This document shows, one piece after another, positions 15,678 to 25,198 of a stretch of DNA of 42,186 bases. The DNA is taken from positions 1 through 42,186 of the forward strand of contig JAFODQ010000054.1 of NCBI GenBank assembly GCA_017380615.1, written 5' to 3'. Each line of letters starts with the position of its first letter. Position 1 is the first letter of the stretch. The notes under the pieces are model-generated. The model did no database searches. It saw only the letters and a list, made by a program, of their open reading frames with translations, and had not been told where the DNA came from. The translations under genes were made by a program, and so were the position numbers. Source of the DNA: Clostridia bacterium. GTDB taxonomy: Bacteria > Bacillota > Clostridia > Oscillospirales > Acutalibacteraceae.

Positions 15678-16721
15678 TTATTTTGAAAAGGTAAATACTG
15701 TAACTGACTTGTATTCCTGACCTGCGTCGTATACGCAGCTTGGCCATTCAGGATGGTTAGGGGAATCGGGATAAACCTGTGTTTCAAGGCAGAATGCAGA
15801 ACGCTTTGTTATAGGAAGCTCATTTTTACCTATAACAGAGCCATCGAGGAAATTGCCTGTGTAAAGCTGAACACCGGGCTCAGTGGATTTAACGACCATT
15901 TTTATGCCTGATTTGTCACCCTGTGCCACTGCGATTGTCTTAAGTGAGCCATCGTGGTCCTTTATGCAGAAATTGTGGTCGTAGCCCATACCGTTTTTAA
16001 TCTGTGGATGAGCCTCTTCAATATCTCTGCCGATTGCTTTTGCCACGGTGAAATCAAACGGAGTGCCGAAAACCTCCGGGAGCTCACCTGTCGGAATGCT
16101 GTTTTCATCAATTGCAGTGAATCTATCTGCATTTATTTGCAGTGTATGGTTAAGGATATCGCCACTGTTGCAGCCATTAAGGTTAAAGTATGCGTGATTT
16201 GTAAGGTTTATAACAGTCTTTTTGTCTGAAACAGCAGAATATTCGATTGTGAGAGAGTTGCTGTCATCAAGTGTGTATGTAACAGAAAGCTCCACATTTC
16301 CGGGGAAGCCTTCTTTACCATCAGGGCTTGTGTAGGTGAATTTAACGGAAGAAGAGGATACCTCTTCGCCCTTCCAATGAGCGGAGCTGTATTCTCCTCC
16401 ACCATGAAGGCAGGTTATGCCCTTTTCATTTTTTGTTACATTATATGTAGTGCCGTCAATGGTGAATACTCCACCCTTGATTCTGTTTGCATATTGTCCC
16501 ACAACAACACCTTGATAGTCGCTGCGATTGATGTGACCGTCAAGAGTATCGTGACCCACAAGTACATCTATAGCTTCTCCATTTTTGTCTGCGACGAAGA
16601 GCTTGTCAAGTGTGGCTCCTTTTTCGATAATCTGAGTTTTGGTGCCTGCAGTGTTTGTGATAACAAATGCATTTACATCTTTTCCGTTCATTTTTCCATA
16701 TATAAACTTTTCAATTGACAT
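15678..16721 (-). CDS. galM: aldose 1-epimerase (galactose mutarotase)
   Basis: This 347-residue enzyme interconverts alpha and beta anomers of galactose or glucose and feeds the Leloir pathway. Signatures are GQYANRI (R80), CLHGG (H106), LTNHAYFNLNG with catalytic H176, and CLETQVYPDSPNHP with catalytic E313. Length is normal for the family and there is no signal peptide, so it is cytoplasmic. The start has GGGGG upstream and its own promoter. No other gal gene is adjacent. Confidence 0.96.
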   Translation of the reverse strand: MSIEKFIYGKMNGKDVNAFVITNTAGTKTQIIEKGATLDKLFVADKNGEAIDVLVGHDTLDGHINRSDYQGVVVGQYANRIKGGVFTIDGTTYNVTKNEKGITCLHGGGEYSSAHWKGEEVSSSSVKFTYTSPDGKEGFPGNVELSVTYTLDDSNSLTIEYSAVSDKKTVINLTNHAYFNLNGCNSGDILNHTLQINADRFTAIDENSIPTGELPEVFGTPFDFTVAKAIGRDIEEAHPQIKNGMGYDHNFCIKDHDGSLKTIAVAQGDKSGIKMVVKSTEPGVQLYTGNFLDGSVIGKNELPITKRSAFCLETQVYPDSPNHPEWPSCVYDAGQEYKSVTVFTFSK

Positions 16722-16749
16722 GCGAAAACCCCCATAAAAATCTCTCTAT

Positions 16750-16779
16750 ATAATACCCTATAACACTTGTTAAAGTCAA
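16750..16779 (-). promoter_or_regulatory. promoter for galM
   Basis: On the minus strand, TTGACT (16774-16779), an 18-base spacer and TATTAT (16750-16755) lie about 29 bases before the start. Confidence 0.6.
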
Positions 16780-16850
16780 GGAAACCAAGGGGAAAATAAG
16801 TAAGTTTACACATTCTTTTCAGTTCCGTAACAATTGCAGCTTAATTCACA

Positions 16851-16879
16851 TTGATTATTTGCTTTGCGTGTGGTATTAT
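16851..16879 (+). promoter_or_regulatory. promoter for the FHA-SEDS and PBP pair
   Basis: TTGATT (16851-16856), a 17-base spacer and TATTAT (16874-16879) lie 45 bases before the start at 16925. Confidence 0.6.
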
Positions 16880-16924
16880 TAAAATGTGTTGGTATGTAAA
16901 ATTTTCGTGAAATGGAGGGTGTTT

Positions 16925-18655
16925 ATGCAAGAATTTATAGTCACACTTGAACCGTTTTTCAGGTATGCAATTCTGGGTATAGTTGTGTTTATTGTTGTGA
17001 GAATGCTTCTTAGTCTTTTTTGCAAGAAAACAACAGATCCCATAAGAGGAAAGCTCATAAACACAATCACCAACGAATCAATTTCACTCCGTGAAAGAGA
17101 GACCTCTATCGGCAGAAACAAAAGCTGTGATATTGTTCTGCCCTTTGATACAATATCCCGTCTTCATGCTGTTATTGCGTACAGAAGCAAGGGTTTTGTT
17201 ATTTTTGACACCTTCTCCAAATCGGGTGTGAAGGTGAATGGCAAGCGTATTGACGGCCAGGCACTTATTCACAGTGGCGATGAAATAAATATCGGTGGTC
17301 TCACATACAGGCTTTCGGAAGGAAAGTATAAGTTCATTAAAGATAAGAGCAGCTGGCTTGGTGCACCCTCGTATATGCTGACCCTTGCGCTTCTTTTTGT
17401 GCTCAATATAATCATAATGCTTCTGAATATGTATCCCGAGGGACAGTTCAGTGGTGCTGTTGTATGCGTTTACCTTGGGTTTATTGCTCTGCAGTGGATA
17501 TATTTCCTTTTCTCAACCTATGTTTTAAGGCTCAATAACTTTGAGCTTGAAATGATAGCCTTTGTGTTCTGCTCTCTTGGTCTGGGTGTTGTGGGCAGCA
17601 TGTATCCAAATGCTGTTCTCAAACAGCTGCTTGCAGTTGTTCTGGGCGTTGTGGGCTTTTGCGTTATCCTTGTGATTCTTCGTTATGTTGAGTCTCTCCG
17701 ATATTTAAGGTGGATTCTCGCTGGGTGTGCATTGGGAATTCTTGCTCTTACTCTTGTTATTGCCGAGCCTACCAACGGTGCGAGAAACTGGCTGTCCTTG
17801 GGTGGCATTTCAATCCAACCCTCGGAGCTTGTTAAGGTCGCGTTTGTGTTTGTGGGTGCAGTTACACTGGACAGGCTTCAGTCAATCCGAAGCCTTACAT
17901 CATACATTGTCTTTTCTGTTGCATGCGTTGGTTTTCTGTTTCTTATGTTTGATTTCGGTACAGCGCTTATATTCTTTTTTACATTTGTTCTCATTGCTTT
18001 TATGAGGTCGGGTGACCTGAAAACATTGTCAATCGTCTGTGGTGTTGCTGCATTGGGTGCAGTGGCGATTCTTATTCTTAAACCCTATGTGGCATCAAGA
18101 TTCTCAACATATCTGCATGTGTGGGAGTATATGGATGAGGGTGGCTATCAGCAGACAAGAACACTCATTTATTCAGCCAGTGGTGGTCTTTTCGGATTAG
18201 GTCTCGGTAATGGTGAGCTTAGAAACATTTTTGCTGCAGCCGAGGACCTTGTTTTTGGCGTGATTTCTGAGGAATTCGGACTTATAATCAGCTTCCTTAT
18301 CCCCATAACATATTGCATTATTGCTATCTGGGCAGTTGTAAACGGAAAAAAAGCGAAATCAACCTTTTATACTCTTGCAGGTGTTGGTGCAATCGGTATG
18401 ATTGTTTTCCAATCAATGCTCAGCATCTTCGGTATAACTGATTTGTTGCCCCTTACGGGTGTAACGCTTCCGTTTATAAGCAAGGGTGGCACAAGTATAA
18501 TTTGCTGCTTCTGTCTGCTTGCGTTTATAAAGAGCATTGATACAAGAAGCTTTGCCAATTTCAAACCGGAGCTCACTCCGGAGGATATACCAATTACAGT
18601 TCCGAAAAAAGTAAATAAAAGAAGAGGAGTGGCAGGTAATGAAAACAACAGCTAA
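16925..18655 (+). CDS. FHA domain fused to FtsW/RodA/SpoVE (SEDS) protein
   Basis: This 576-residue protein starts at 16925 after GGAGGG. It has one membrane helix (about 10-32). A cytoplasmic FHA domain (about 40-112) carries GRNKSCDI, SRLHAVI and VNGKRIDG, the residues that read phosphothreonine. About ten further helices form the SEDS fold. SEDS signatures include GARNWLSLGGISIQPSELVK, FDFGTALIF and GLGLGNGEL followed by ISEEFGLI. SEDS proteins polymerise glycan strands with a partner class B PBP; here the next gene is such a PBP and overlaps by 17 bases. The FHA domain suggests control by a Ser/Thr kinase, which is not in this window. Whether it serves division, elongation or sporulation cannot be told. 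Confidence 0.93.
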   Translation: MQEFIVTLEPFFRYAILGIVVFIVVRMLLSLFCKKTTDPIRGKLINTITNESISLRERETSIGRNKSCDIVLPFDTISRLHAVIAYRSKGFVIFDTFSKSGVKVNGKRIDGQALIHSGDEINIGGLTYRLSEGKYKFIKDKSSWLGAPSYMLTLALLFVLNIIIMLLNMYPEGQFSGAVVCVYLGFIALQWIYFLFSTYVLRLNNFELEMIAFVFCSLGLGVVGSMYPNAVLKQLLAVVLGVVGFCVILVILRYVESLRYLRWILAGCALGILALTLVIAEPTNGARNWLSLGGISIQPSELVKVAFVFVGAVTLDRLQSIRSLTSYIVFSVACVGFLFLMFDFGTALIFFFTFVLIAFMRSGDLKTLSIVCGVAALGAVAILILKPYVASRFSTYLHVWEYMDEGGYQQTRTLIYSASGGLFGLGLGNGELRNIFAAAEDLVFGVISEEFGLIISFLIPITYCIIAIWAVVNGKKAKSTFYTLAGVGAIGMIVFQSMLSIFGITDLLPLTGVTLPFISKGGTSIICCFCLLAFIKSIDTRSFANFKPELTPEDIPITVPKKVNKRRGVAGNENNS

Positions 18656-20027
18656 ACGAAGTATAGCCCTGCTCCTTCTTGTTGCAATGGTCCTTGGGGG
18701 ATTGGGCGTTTTGGGCTACAGATTCGCTGTGAACGGCGAAAAATGGGCAACCTTGCGCGCAAATGAGCATCTTACAGAAAATGGAAGCTTTGTTGGTGCC
18801 GGCAACGTTCTTGATAGAAATGGCGAGGTCCTTGCATTTACGGAAAATGGTGAAAGAAACTATAACAATTCTGAGCGAATCAGAAAATCCACACTTCACA
18901 TAGTGGGGGACACGGAAGGTTATATTTCATCAGGTGTGCAGACGGCATATAAATCACAGCTTTCAGGCTACAGCCCGCTAACAGGCTTTTATACCCTTGA
19001 GCGTTATGGTAAGGGCAACGATGTTGTGCTGACAATAGATAGCAAGGTTTCTGCGGTGGCTTATGATGCTCTTAAGGGGCGAAAAGGTGTTGTTGCAGCA
19101 TATAACTACAAAACAGGGGAGATATTGTGTTCTGTTTCAAGCCCTAACTATGATATTGAAGATAAGCCCTCCGCAGAGGATATTGAGAAAAATAAAGATG
19201 GCAAATATGATGGCTTGTATCTTAACAGATTGATTGATGGCCTTTACACACCGGGCTCAACCTTTAAGGTTATCACATCCATTAGTGCCTTGCAGAACAT
19301 TCCGGATATTCATTCCTTCCAATATAAATGCACCGGTGAAGAGGTTGTTGATGGAGTTAAGGTTACCTGTCCGAAAAAACACGGAGAAATGGATTTTCAC
19401 GAGTGTTTTTCAAGCTCCTGCAACTGTGCATTTGCTGTGATGTCGCAGGAAATAGGCTCATTGCCTCTTGAACAGACAGCCAGGGAGCTGGGTTTTGGTG
19501 AGGTTTTCCTGTTCGGTAATAAAAATACGGCAGCAAGCATTATTGATTTAGCAGCGGCTTCAGGTGGAGATCTTGCCTGGGCGAGTGTGGGGCAATATGA
19601 CACGCTTGTGAACCCATATCATATGCTCACACTTATGGGTGCTGTGGCTAATAAAGGAGATGCCGTGCTCCCGTTTGCTGTGGAAAGCGTTGTTTCACCA
19701 AAGGGCAGAGTTGTTGAGAAGGCTGAACCTGAGGTGAAGTCGTATATCACACCGGTCATTGCAGATGAGATTTCTCAAATGATGCGTGAAGCTGTTGAAG
19801 ATAAGTATGGTGACGGCAATTTTGAGAATCTTTCAATGTGTGGTAAAACAGGTACAGCAGAGGTTGAAGACGGAAAAAAGCCTCATTCCTGGTTTGTGGG
19901 CTTTTCACAGAACGAACAGTGTCCGATTGCAATTGTTGTGGTTGTTGAAAATGGTGGCTGGGGCTCCTCCACAGCGCTGCCTGTTGCGTCAAAGGTTATG
20001 AAGGAAATTTACAAGTCTGTTTCATAA
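18639..20027 (+). CDS. penicillin-binding transpeptidase, partner of the SEDS protein
   Basis: This 462-residue protein has an N-terminal membrane anchor (about 8-30), a short dimerisation-type segment with AGNVLDRNGEVLA, and a transpeptidase domain. The three active-site motifs are intact: S207-TF-K210 in TPGSTFKV, S260-C-N262, and K403-T-G-T in CGKTGTAE. It crosslinks peptidoglycan outside the membrane. It is shorter than FtsI/PBP2 and resembles the PbpA-like proteins found next to FtsW/RodA in actinobacteria and clostridia. The start has AGAGGAGTGGCAGGT upstream, inside the end of the SEDS gene, so translation is coupled. Confidence 0.93.
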   Translation: MKTTAKRSIALLLLVAMVLGGLGVLGYRFAVNGEKWATLRANEHLTENGSFVGAGNVLDRNGEVLAFTENGERNYNNSERIRKSTLHIVGDTEGYISSGVQTAYKSQLSGYSPLTGFYTLERYGKGNDVVLTIDSKVSAVAYDALKGRKGVVAAYNYKTGEILCSVSSPNYDIEDKPSAEDIEKNKDGKYDGLYLNRLIDGLYTPGSTFKVITSISALQNIPDIHSFQYKCTGEEVVDGVKVTCPKKHGEMDFHECFSSSCNCAFAVMSQEIGSLPLEQTARELGFGEVFLFGNKNTAASIIDLAAASGGDLAWASVGQYDTLVNPYHMLTLMGAVANKGDAVLPFAVESVVSPKGRVVEKAEPEVKSYITPVIADEISQMMREAVEDKYGDGNFENLSMCGKTGTAEVEDGKKPHSWFVGFSQNEQCPIAIVVVVENGGWGSSTALPVASKVMKEIYKSVS

Positions 20028-20056
20028 TTTTTACAGTTTATTAAAGAGTTATTATA

Positions 20057-20085
20057 TTGACTTGAATGGTTATTTATTGTAAAAT
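20057..20085 (+). promoter_or_regulatory. promoter for the ABC exporter operon
   Basis: TTGACT (20057-20062), a 17-base spacer and TAAAAT (20080-20085) lie about 70 bases before the ATPase start. Confidence 0.65.
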
Positions 20086-20098
20086 ATTATGTAATTGT

Positions 20099-20122
20099 TG
20101 TCTGATGGAGTTTCTGTCAGAT
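20099..20122. promoter_or_regulatory. possible TetR operator downstream of the ABC promoter
   Basis: TGTCTGAT (20099-20106) and TGTCAGAT (20115-20122) include inverted arms TCTGA/TCAGA. The octamer TGTCAGAT also forms half of the palindrome at the tetR promoter (25147-25162). The site would lie just after the transcription start. The assignment is tentative. Confidence 0.35.
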
Positions 20123-20153
20123 GAAATATTTATTTTTTGAAAGGCTGAAATAA

Positions 20154-20855
20154 ATGAGCTTTATTGAATTTGATTCCGTTTATAAAAGATATAAAATGGG
20201 TGAGGTAGTCATCAATGCGGCAGATGGTGTAACCTTCAATGTTGAGCAGGGTGAATTCTGCATCATTGTTGGTGCCAGTGGTGCCGGTAAAACCACCGTT
20301 CTTAATATTCTTGGTGGTATGGATGATTGTGATGACGGAAAGGTTCGTGTTGCAGGTGACCTTGTTAACGAATATGATAGCAAGAGATTGATAGAATATC
20401 GTCGCTTTGATGTTGGTTTTGTTTTCCAGTTCTATAATCTTGTTCCTAACCTTACAGCACTTGAAAATGTTGAGCTTGCCACCCAGATTGGTACAAAGGC
20501 TCTCAGTCCTGCAAAGGTGCTTGAAAGGGTTGGCTTGGGTGAGCGTCTTGATAACTTCCCGGCACAGCTTTCAGGTGGTGAGCAGCAGCGTGTTTCAATT
20601 GCAAGAGCACTTGCAAAAAACCCCAAGCTTCTTCTTTGTGATGAGCCTACCGGTGCTCTTGATTACAATACAGGTAAGCAGATATTGAAGCTTCTCCAGG
20701 ATATGAGCCGTGAAACGGGTATGACAGTTATCGTTATCACACACAACCAGGCGATAACTCCAATGGCAGACAGAGTCGTTTCAATGAAGAGTGGACGTGT
20801 GGTTGACATAGTAACTAACGATAATCCTGTTTCTATTGATGATATTGAATGGTAA
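20154..20855 (+). CDS. ABC transporter ATPase (LolD/MacB type)
   Basis: This 233-residue ATPase has Walker [10 protein letters not shown] (40-48), a Q-loop at Q92, signature LSGGEQQR (139-146), Walker [10 protein letters not shown] (159-167) and a switch His in VITHNQ. This subfamily drives FtsX-like permeases that act by mechanotransmission rather than by carrying solute through a channel. The permease follows after 21 bases, and together they form the operon. Confidence 0.95.
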   Translation: MSFIEFDSVYKRYKMGEVVINAADGVTFNVEQGEFCIIVGASGAGKTTVLNILGGMDDCDDGKVRVAGDLVNEYDSKRLIEYRRFDVGFVFQFYNLVPNLTALENVELATQIGTKALSPAKVLERVGLGERLDNFPAQLSGGEQQRVSIARALAKNPKLLLCDEPTGALDYNTGKQILKLLQDMSRETGMTVIVITHNQAITPMADRVVSMKSGRVVDIVTNDNPVSIDDIEW

Positions 20856-20876
20856 GGTTGAAAGGAAAAGTATAAA

Positions 20877-23800
20877 ATGTCACGTGCTTATTTAACAGAC
20901 AGCTTCCGTTCCGTTCAACGATCATTCAGCAGGTTTGTTTCAATTATTGTTATCGTTGCAATGGGTTGTGGCTTGTTCTGCGGCTTGAATGCCATTGGTC
21001 CCGATATGGCAAATACCGCGGACGAATATTATAATGAATATAATCTTATGGACCTTCGTCTTCAGTCATATATCGGTTTATATGATGAGGAGCTTGATCA
21101 GGTCCGTCAGATTGAAGGGGTAAAGGCTGTTCAGGGCGTAAAGTTTGTGGATGGATATGTGCAGACCCCTGATGAAAACGGTGAATATGAGGGCATTGTT
21201 GATATTGACGGCTCTGAGATGACATTGAGAGTCTATGGACTCAATCTTCAGGATGCAATCAATTTCCATAACCGCCATAAGGTTGAGGGTTATGTTGATA
21301 ACCCATCATACATAAACAGGCTTAAGCTTATTGAGGGCAGATTCCCTGAATCACCCAACGAGTGTGTTGTTACCTGCAGTGGTCTCACCACCCCCGAGCA
21401 GTTCAAAATCGGCACCACACTTAAGCTTCGTGGCGATGACGAAGAAATTTCCTATTACCTCAAACACAAGGAGCTTACAATTGTTGGTGTTATTCAGACA
21501 CCATATTGGGTTTCTTATGAGCGTGGTGTAACAACTGCCGGTAGTGGTAAGCTTGGTGACTTCGTTTATGTTAATAACGATGCATTTACCGATAACATTA
21601 CCTATTACAGTGAGGCATACATCACTCTTGAGGGTGCAGATGAGTTCGCTGCATATTCAAAGGAATACGATGAGCATGTTGAAGAAATGAGACAAAAAAT
21701 AGTCTCTGTGGCTGACGAGCTTGCGGCTCAGAGCCGAAACAGACTTATTGTTGGCTTGCCACAAAAGGTTGCATCTGCGAAACAGCAGATAGATGTTGCA
21801 AAGCAAACTGTCGGCACAGCTCTTGAGGATGGAAAAGCAGAGCTTGAAAAACTCTATGAGCTTGAGAAAACAGGTGAGCAGAAGTTAACTGAGGCTCAGC
21901 GTGTGATGGATGAAGAATACAGCAAGGTTCAGGGTCAGCTTCAGCAGGGTAGTGACCAGTATGTTGCAGCTGTCAATGAATATAATGCGAAAATTACACA
22001 GTTTTCTCAAAGTCAGATTCTTTTATCGAATAAGCAGACAGAATATAACACACAAAAGCTGGCTGCAGATTCTGCAAGGCAAAAGCTTGATGAGGCAAAG
22101 CTTCAGCTCACTGTTGCTGAAAAGGAAATTAAATACACAGAGACTCTTGTTCAGTCTGCAGAGGGTACATTAAAGACTCTTTCGGAAAATCAGAGTGTTG
22201 CGCAAGATGATTTGTTGCTTGATGAGATGGCGGAAAGGCTTCAGGAAACAAATCCGGAGCTTGCAAAAATCCTTAAATCTGCCTCAAATCTTACCGCTCA
22301 GGGTATGGCAGCAGATGCCATTGTTGAGGTTGAGCAGCTTCTTGATCAGTATAATTCAGAACTTGCTGTTGCAAAGCAGCAGTATGCAGAAGGCAAGGCA
22401 GAGTATGATATAAACAATGCTGAATGCACTCTTGCAGAGCAGAAGCTTGCAGATGCGAAGGTGCAACTTGATGCTGCTCAGGCAAAGCTCGATGCTGCTG
22501 AAAGACAGCTTCAGGATTTCAAGGCTCAGATTGAGGCAAGTGGTGATAAGCTCCAGTTTGGTTCAATTGAAGCGCAGACAAAATATATGGCAGCTCAGGC
22601 TGAGCTTGCTCTGCGAATGACACAGTATCAGAATATTAAGGGAATCATCGAAGCTGCAGAAAAAACCTTTTCAGAAAAGGAAGATCTCGTTAATTCAAAA
22701 ATTGGTGCTGCACAGACAGCCTTCAATAAAGGTGAGGGCCTCATTGAAAATATCCAAAATGGCGTGGGTTGGTCTGTATATACAAGACACGATAATCCCG
22801 GTTACACCGGTTATGGTCAGGCAGCGGATAATATGATTCGTCTTGCCTACATTTTCCCGACTCTTTTCTTCGTTGTTTCAACAATGGTTTGTCTCACAAC
22901 TATGACCCGTATGGTTGAGGAGGAAAGAACACAGCTTGGTACACTCAAGGCTTTAGGCTATTCAGATAAAATGATTGCAGGCAAATATCTTCTGTATTCA
23001 GCTATTGCAAGCACACTGGGTGTTATTCTTGGCGTTGCTGCAGGCTTCACTGCAGTTCCTAAGATTCTTGCAAGCGCGTGGGGCATTATGTATGAAATGC
23101 CGTCTCTTGTAATCAGGTTCATGCCGCTGTTCTTCATTCTGGGTGTTGTTCTTTCGATCGGCACAACCACTCTTGCAACATATCTTGCATGTAACAAGGA
23201 GCTTTCAGCAGTTCCCGCTGTGCTTATGCGACCAAAGGCACCTCAGGCAGGTAAGCGAGTTCTTCTTGAAAATGTTGATTTCATTTGGTCAAAGCTCAGC
23301 TTTACGGGTAAGGTTACAGTCAGAAACCTTTTCAGAAACAAGAAGAGGTTCATTGTTACCATTATCGGTATTGCAGGTTGTACGGCACTTCTTCTTGCAG
23401 CTTGTGGTCTTCGTGATGCAATCAGTGGTGTTATTGATAATCAGTATGGCAAGGGCGTGGGTATTGCCCAATATGACTTGCAGGTTGTTCTCAAGGATGG
23501 ACAGACAAGCTACGAAGATAGTCAGATGGTAAACACAATCAATGCTAAAGAGCAGATATCCTCTTCAATGCTTGGTTATCTTAAGGTTTGCCACGGTTAT
23601 TCAGAGAAAACAGATAAGAATATGGAAATTGACATCCTTATTCCTGAAAATGCAAATTCTCTCAAGAATTTCATTAACCTGCGAGATGGGGATAAGATAA
23701 TCCCACTCACAGATGATGGTGCTGTCATAACAAAGAAGCTTGCCGCAAAGACGAAGACGGGTGTAGGCGACACACTCACCATAACCTGGACAGAGGGCTC

Positions 23801-24461
23801 AAAGACAGTTGAACATAATGTAACTGTTTCAGCCATAGTTGATAACTACGCATTCCACTATGTTTATATGACACCTGCGTATTATCAGCAGATCACAGGT
23901 GGTGAATTAGAGTATAACTATCTGTTCTGTAAGCTCACAGATGGTGTGACTCAGGAGCAGAAGGTTCAGCTTGAAAAGGAAATTAACGACATAAATGGTG
24001 TTAACGGTTCTGTTTACACGACAGTTGTTATTGATAACTTTGCGAACATTGTTAACACGCTTAACATGGTTATTCTGTTGTTTATTGTTGCGGCAATGGC
24101 GCTTGCAATTGTTGTTCTTTATAACCTTAACAACATCAATGTCAATGAAAGAATAAGAGAGCTTGCGACTCTTAAGGTGCTTGGCTTCTATAATGGTGAG
24201 GTCTCTGCATACATTTACAGAGAAAACATTATTCTCACAAGTATTGGTATTGTTGTAGGTCTTATACTCGGTATCCCACTCAATATTGCAATTGTAAGTA
24301 TTGTTGATATTGATACACTTACCTTTAAAACAGACCTTGCTTTAATAAGCTTTGTGATTGCAGCTGTTGCAACGGCAGTGTTTGCATTGATTGTTAATGT
24401 GATAATGCACTTCAAGCTTAAGAAAATCAGCATGGTTGAATCACTTAAGTCTGTTGAATAA
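20877..24461 (+). CDS. giant FtsX-like ABC permease with coiled-coil ectodomain
   Basis: This 1194-residue protein has a first membrane helix (about 20-40), followed by a large extracellular part. Residues about 295-640 of it are rich in Ala, Gln, Glu, Lys and Leu heptads, predicting a long coiled coil. A three-helix FtsX block follows (about 652-780) with EEERTQLGTLKALGYSDK. After it come another helix near 824, a second ectodomain, and a final FtsX block (about 1062-1185) with NERIRELATLKVLGFYNGEV. Two FtsX blocks in one chain mean that one polypeptide gives the full membrane part. The substrate is unknown; envelope stress or antimicrobial peptide handling is typical for relatives. It converges on a TetR gene across a shared terminator. 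Confidence 0.9.
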   Translation: MSRAYLTDSFRSVQRSFSRFVSIIVIVAMGCGLFCGLNAIGPDMANTADEYYNEYNLMDLRLQSYIGLYDEELDQVRQIEGVKAVQGVKFVDGYVQTPDENGEYEGIVDIDGSEMTLRVYGLNLQDAINFHNRHKVEGYVDNPSYINRLKLIEGRFPESPNECVVTCSGLTTPEQFKIGTTLKLRGDDEEISYYLKHKELTIVGVIQTPYWVSYERGVTTAGSGKLGDFVYVNNDAFTDNITYYSEAYITLEGADEFAAYSKEYDEHVEEMRQKIVSVADELAAQSRNRLIVGLPQKVASAKQQIDVAKQTVGTALEDGKAELEKLYELEKTGEQKLTEAQRVMDEEYSKVQGQLQQGSDQYVAAVNEYNAKITQFSQSQILLSNKQTEYNTQKLAADSARQKLDEAKLQLTVAEKEIKYTETLVQSAEGTLKTLSENQSVAQDDLLLDEMAERLQETNPELAKILKSASNLTAQGMAADAIVEVEQLLDQYNSELAVAKQQYAEGKAEYDINNAECTLAEQKLADAKVQLDAAQAKLDAAERQLQDFKAQIEASGDKLQFGSIEAQTKYMAAQAELALRMTQYQNIKGIIEAAEKTFSEKEDLVNSKIGAAQTAFNKGEGLIENIQNGVGWSVYTRHDNPGYTGYGQAADNMIRLAYIFPTLFFVVSTMVCLTTMTRMVEEERTQLGTLKALGYSDKMIAGKYLLYSAIASTLGVILGVAAGFTAVPKILASAWGIMYEMPSLVIRFMPLFFILGVVLSIGTTTLATYLACNKELSAVPAVLMRPKAPQAGKRVLLENVDFIWSKLSFTGKVTVRNLFRNKKRFIVTIIGIAGCTALLLAACGLRDAISGVIDNQYGKGVGIAQYDLQVVLKDGQTSYEDSQMVNTINAKEQISSSMLGYLKVCHGYSEKTDKNMEIDILIPENANSLKNFINLRDGDKIIPLTDDGAVITKKLAAKTKTGVGDTLTITWTEGSKTVEHNVTVSAIVDNYAFHYVYMTPAYYQQITGGELEYNYLFCKLTDGVTQEQKVQLEKEINDINGVNGSVYTTVVIDNFANIVNTLNMVILLFIVAAMALAIVVLYNLNNINVNERIRELATLKVLGFYNGEVSAYIYRENIILTSIGIVVGLILGIPLNIAIVSIVDIDTLTFKTDLALISFVIAAVATAVFALIVNVIMHFKLKKISMVESLKSVE

Positions 24462-24467
24462 AAAAGT

Positions 24468-24507
24468 AAACTCCATTGAGCAGCTGCTCAATGGAGTTTT
24501 GATTTTT
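24468..24507. terminator. bidirectional terminator between ABC operon and tetR
   Basis: AAACTCCATTGAGCAG (24468-24483) and its perfect complement (24484-24499) form a 16-bp palindrome, with T-rich sequence to 24507. Confidence 0.85.
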
Positions 24508-24510
24508 GCA

Positions 24511-25131
24511 TTATTTGGATGAAAGTCCGTAGAATTGCTTTGTTTTATAAAGACCCTCAAGATATATGTGTGCAAAATATTCTGCAAGGTCGTGAGGTGT
24601 TACATTCATTCCCTCATCCATCCATTCCATCACGATGCCCAGCATTGCATTGAGTGCATAGCTTGTAGTGTAGCGTGCAGGGTTGTTTGAGTCGAAAACA
24701 TCCTTTGAGTTTGGCACGTTATTGAGCATCAGCTCCTGGAATTGTCTGAATAACTGATTGTTAGTGTCATTCTTTATAAGAAATCTCACAAGATTTCTGT
24801 GCTCTACACAGAAATTGAGAAGTGCTTCTGCATACTCTGTGAAGTTTTCAATAGTTGCAATAGAGGTTGGAGAGTGTTCAATGATTTCTCTTATTTCCTG
24901 GTATGTCTCACTTTGAATCTGCGTGAACATATCGAGCAAATCTGTATAATAAAAATAAAAGGTTGCTCTGTTAACGTCGGCAAGATTTGTGAGCTCTGTA
25001 ACGGATATATCGGTAATGGGTTTTGTTTCAAGAAGCTGCAGAAGAGCATTTCGCAAGCTCTTTTTTGTTCGCTTGACTCTGCGATCCGTATTATTTAATG
25101 AACGCTTTTTCTCATATGACACATATCCCAC
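24511..25131 (-). CDS. TetR/AcrR-family regulator
   Basis: This 206-residue protein has an N-terminal helix-turn-helix (about 20-70) with ITDISVTELTNLADVNRATF followed by YFYYTDLLDMF, the standard TetR layout. A variable ligand-binding region follows. It contains little Cys. The start follows AAAGGATGTGGGAT. It converges on the ABC exporter genes, and its promoter holds a TGT-N10-ACA palindrome, so autoregulation and control of the exporter are inferred. The ligand is unknown. Confidence 0.9.
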   Translation of the reverse strand: MGYVSYEKKRSLNNTDRRVKRTKKSLRNALLQLLETKPITDISVTELTNLADVNRATFYFYYTDLLDMFTQIQSETYQEIREIIEHSPTSIATIENFTEYAEALLNFCVEHRNLVRFLIKNDTNNQLFRQFQELMLNNVPNSKDVFDSNNPARYTTSYALNAMLGIVMEWMDEGMNVTPHDLAEYFAHIYLEGLYKTKQFYGLSSK

Positions 25132-25146
25132 ATCCTTTGTTGAATT

Positions 25147-25162
25147 TGTATGATATCTGACA
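25147..25162. promoter_or_regulatory. probable TetR operator at its own promoter
   Basis: TGTATGATATCTGACA is a 16-base palindrome, with 12 of 16 positions symmetric around GATATC. It starts two bases downstream of the tetR -10 box, so a bound protein would block initiation. Confidence 0.5.
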
Positions 25163-25164
25163 AT

Positions 25165-25193
25165 ATTGTAGCATAAAGTAATATATTTTGCAA
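25165..25193 (-). promoter_or_regulatory. promoter for tetR
   Basis: On the minus strand, TTGCAA (25188-25193), a 17-base spacer ending in TGC (extended -10) and TACAAT (25165-25170) lie 34 bases before the start. Confidence 0.65.
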
Positions 25194-25198
25194 GAAAG

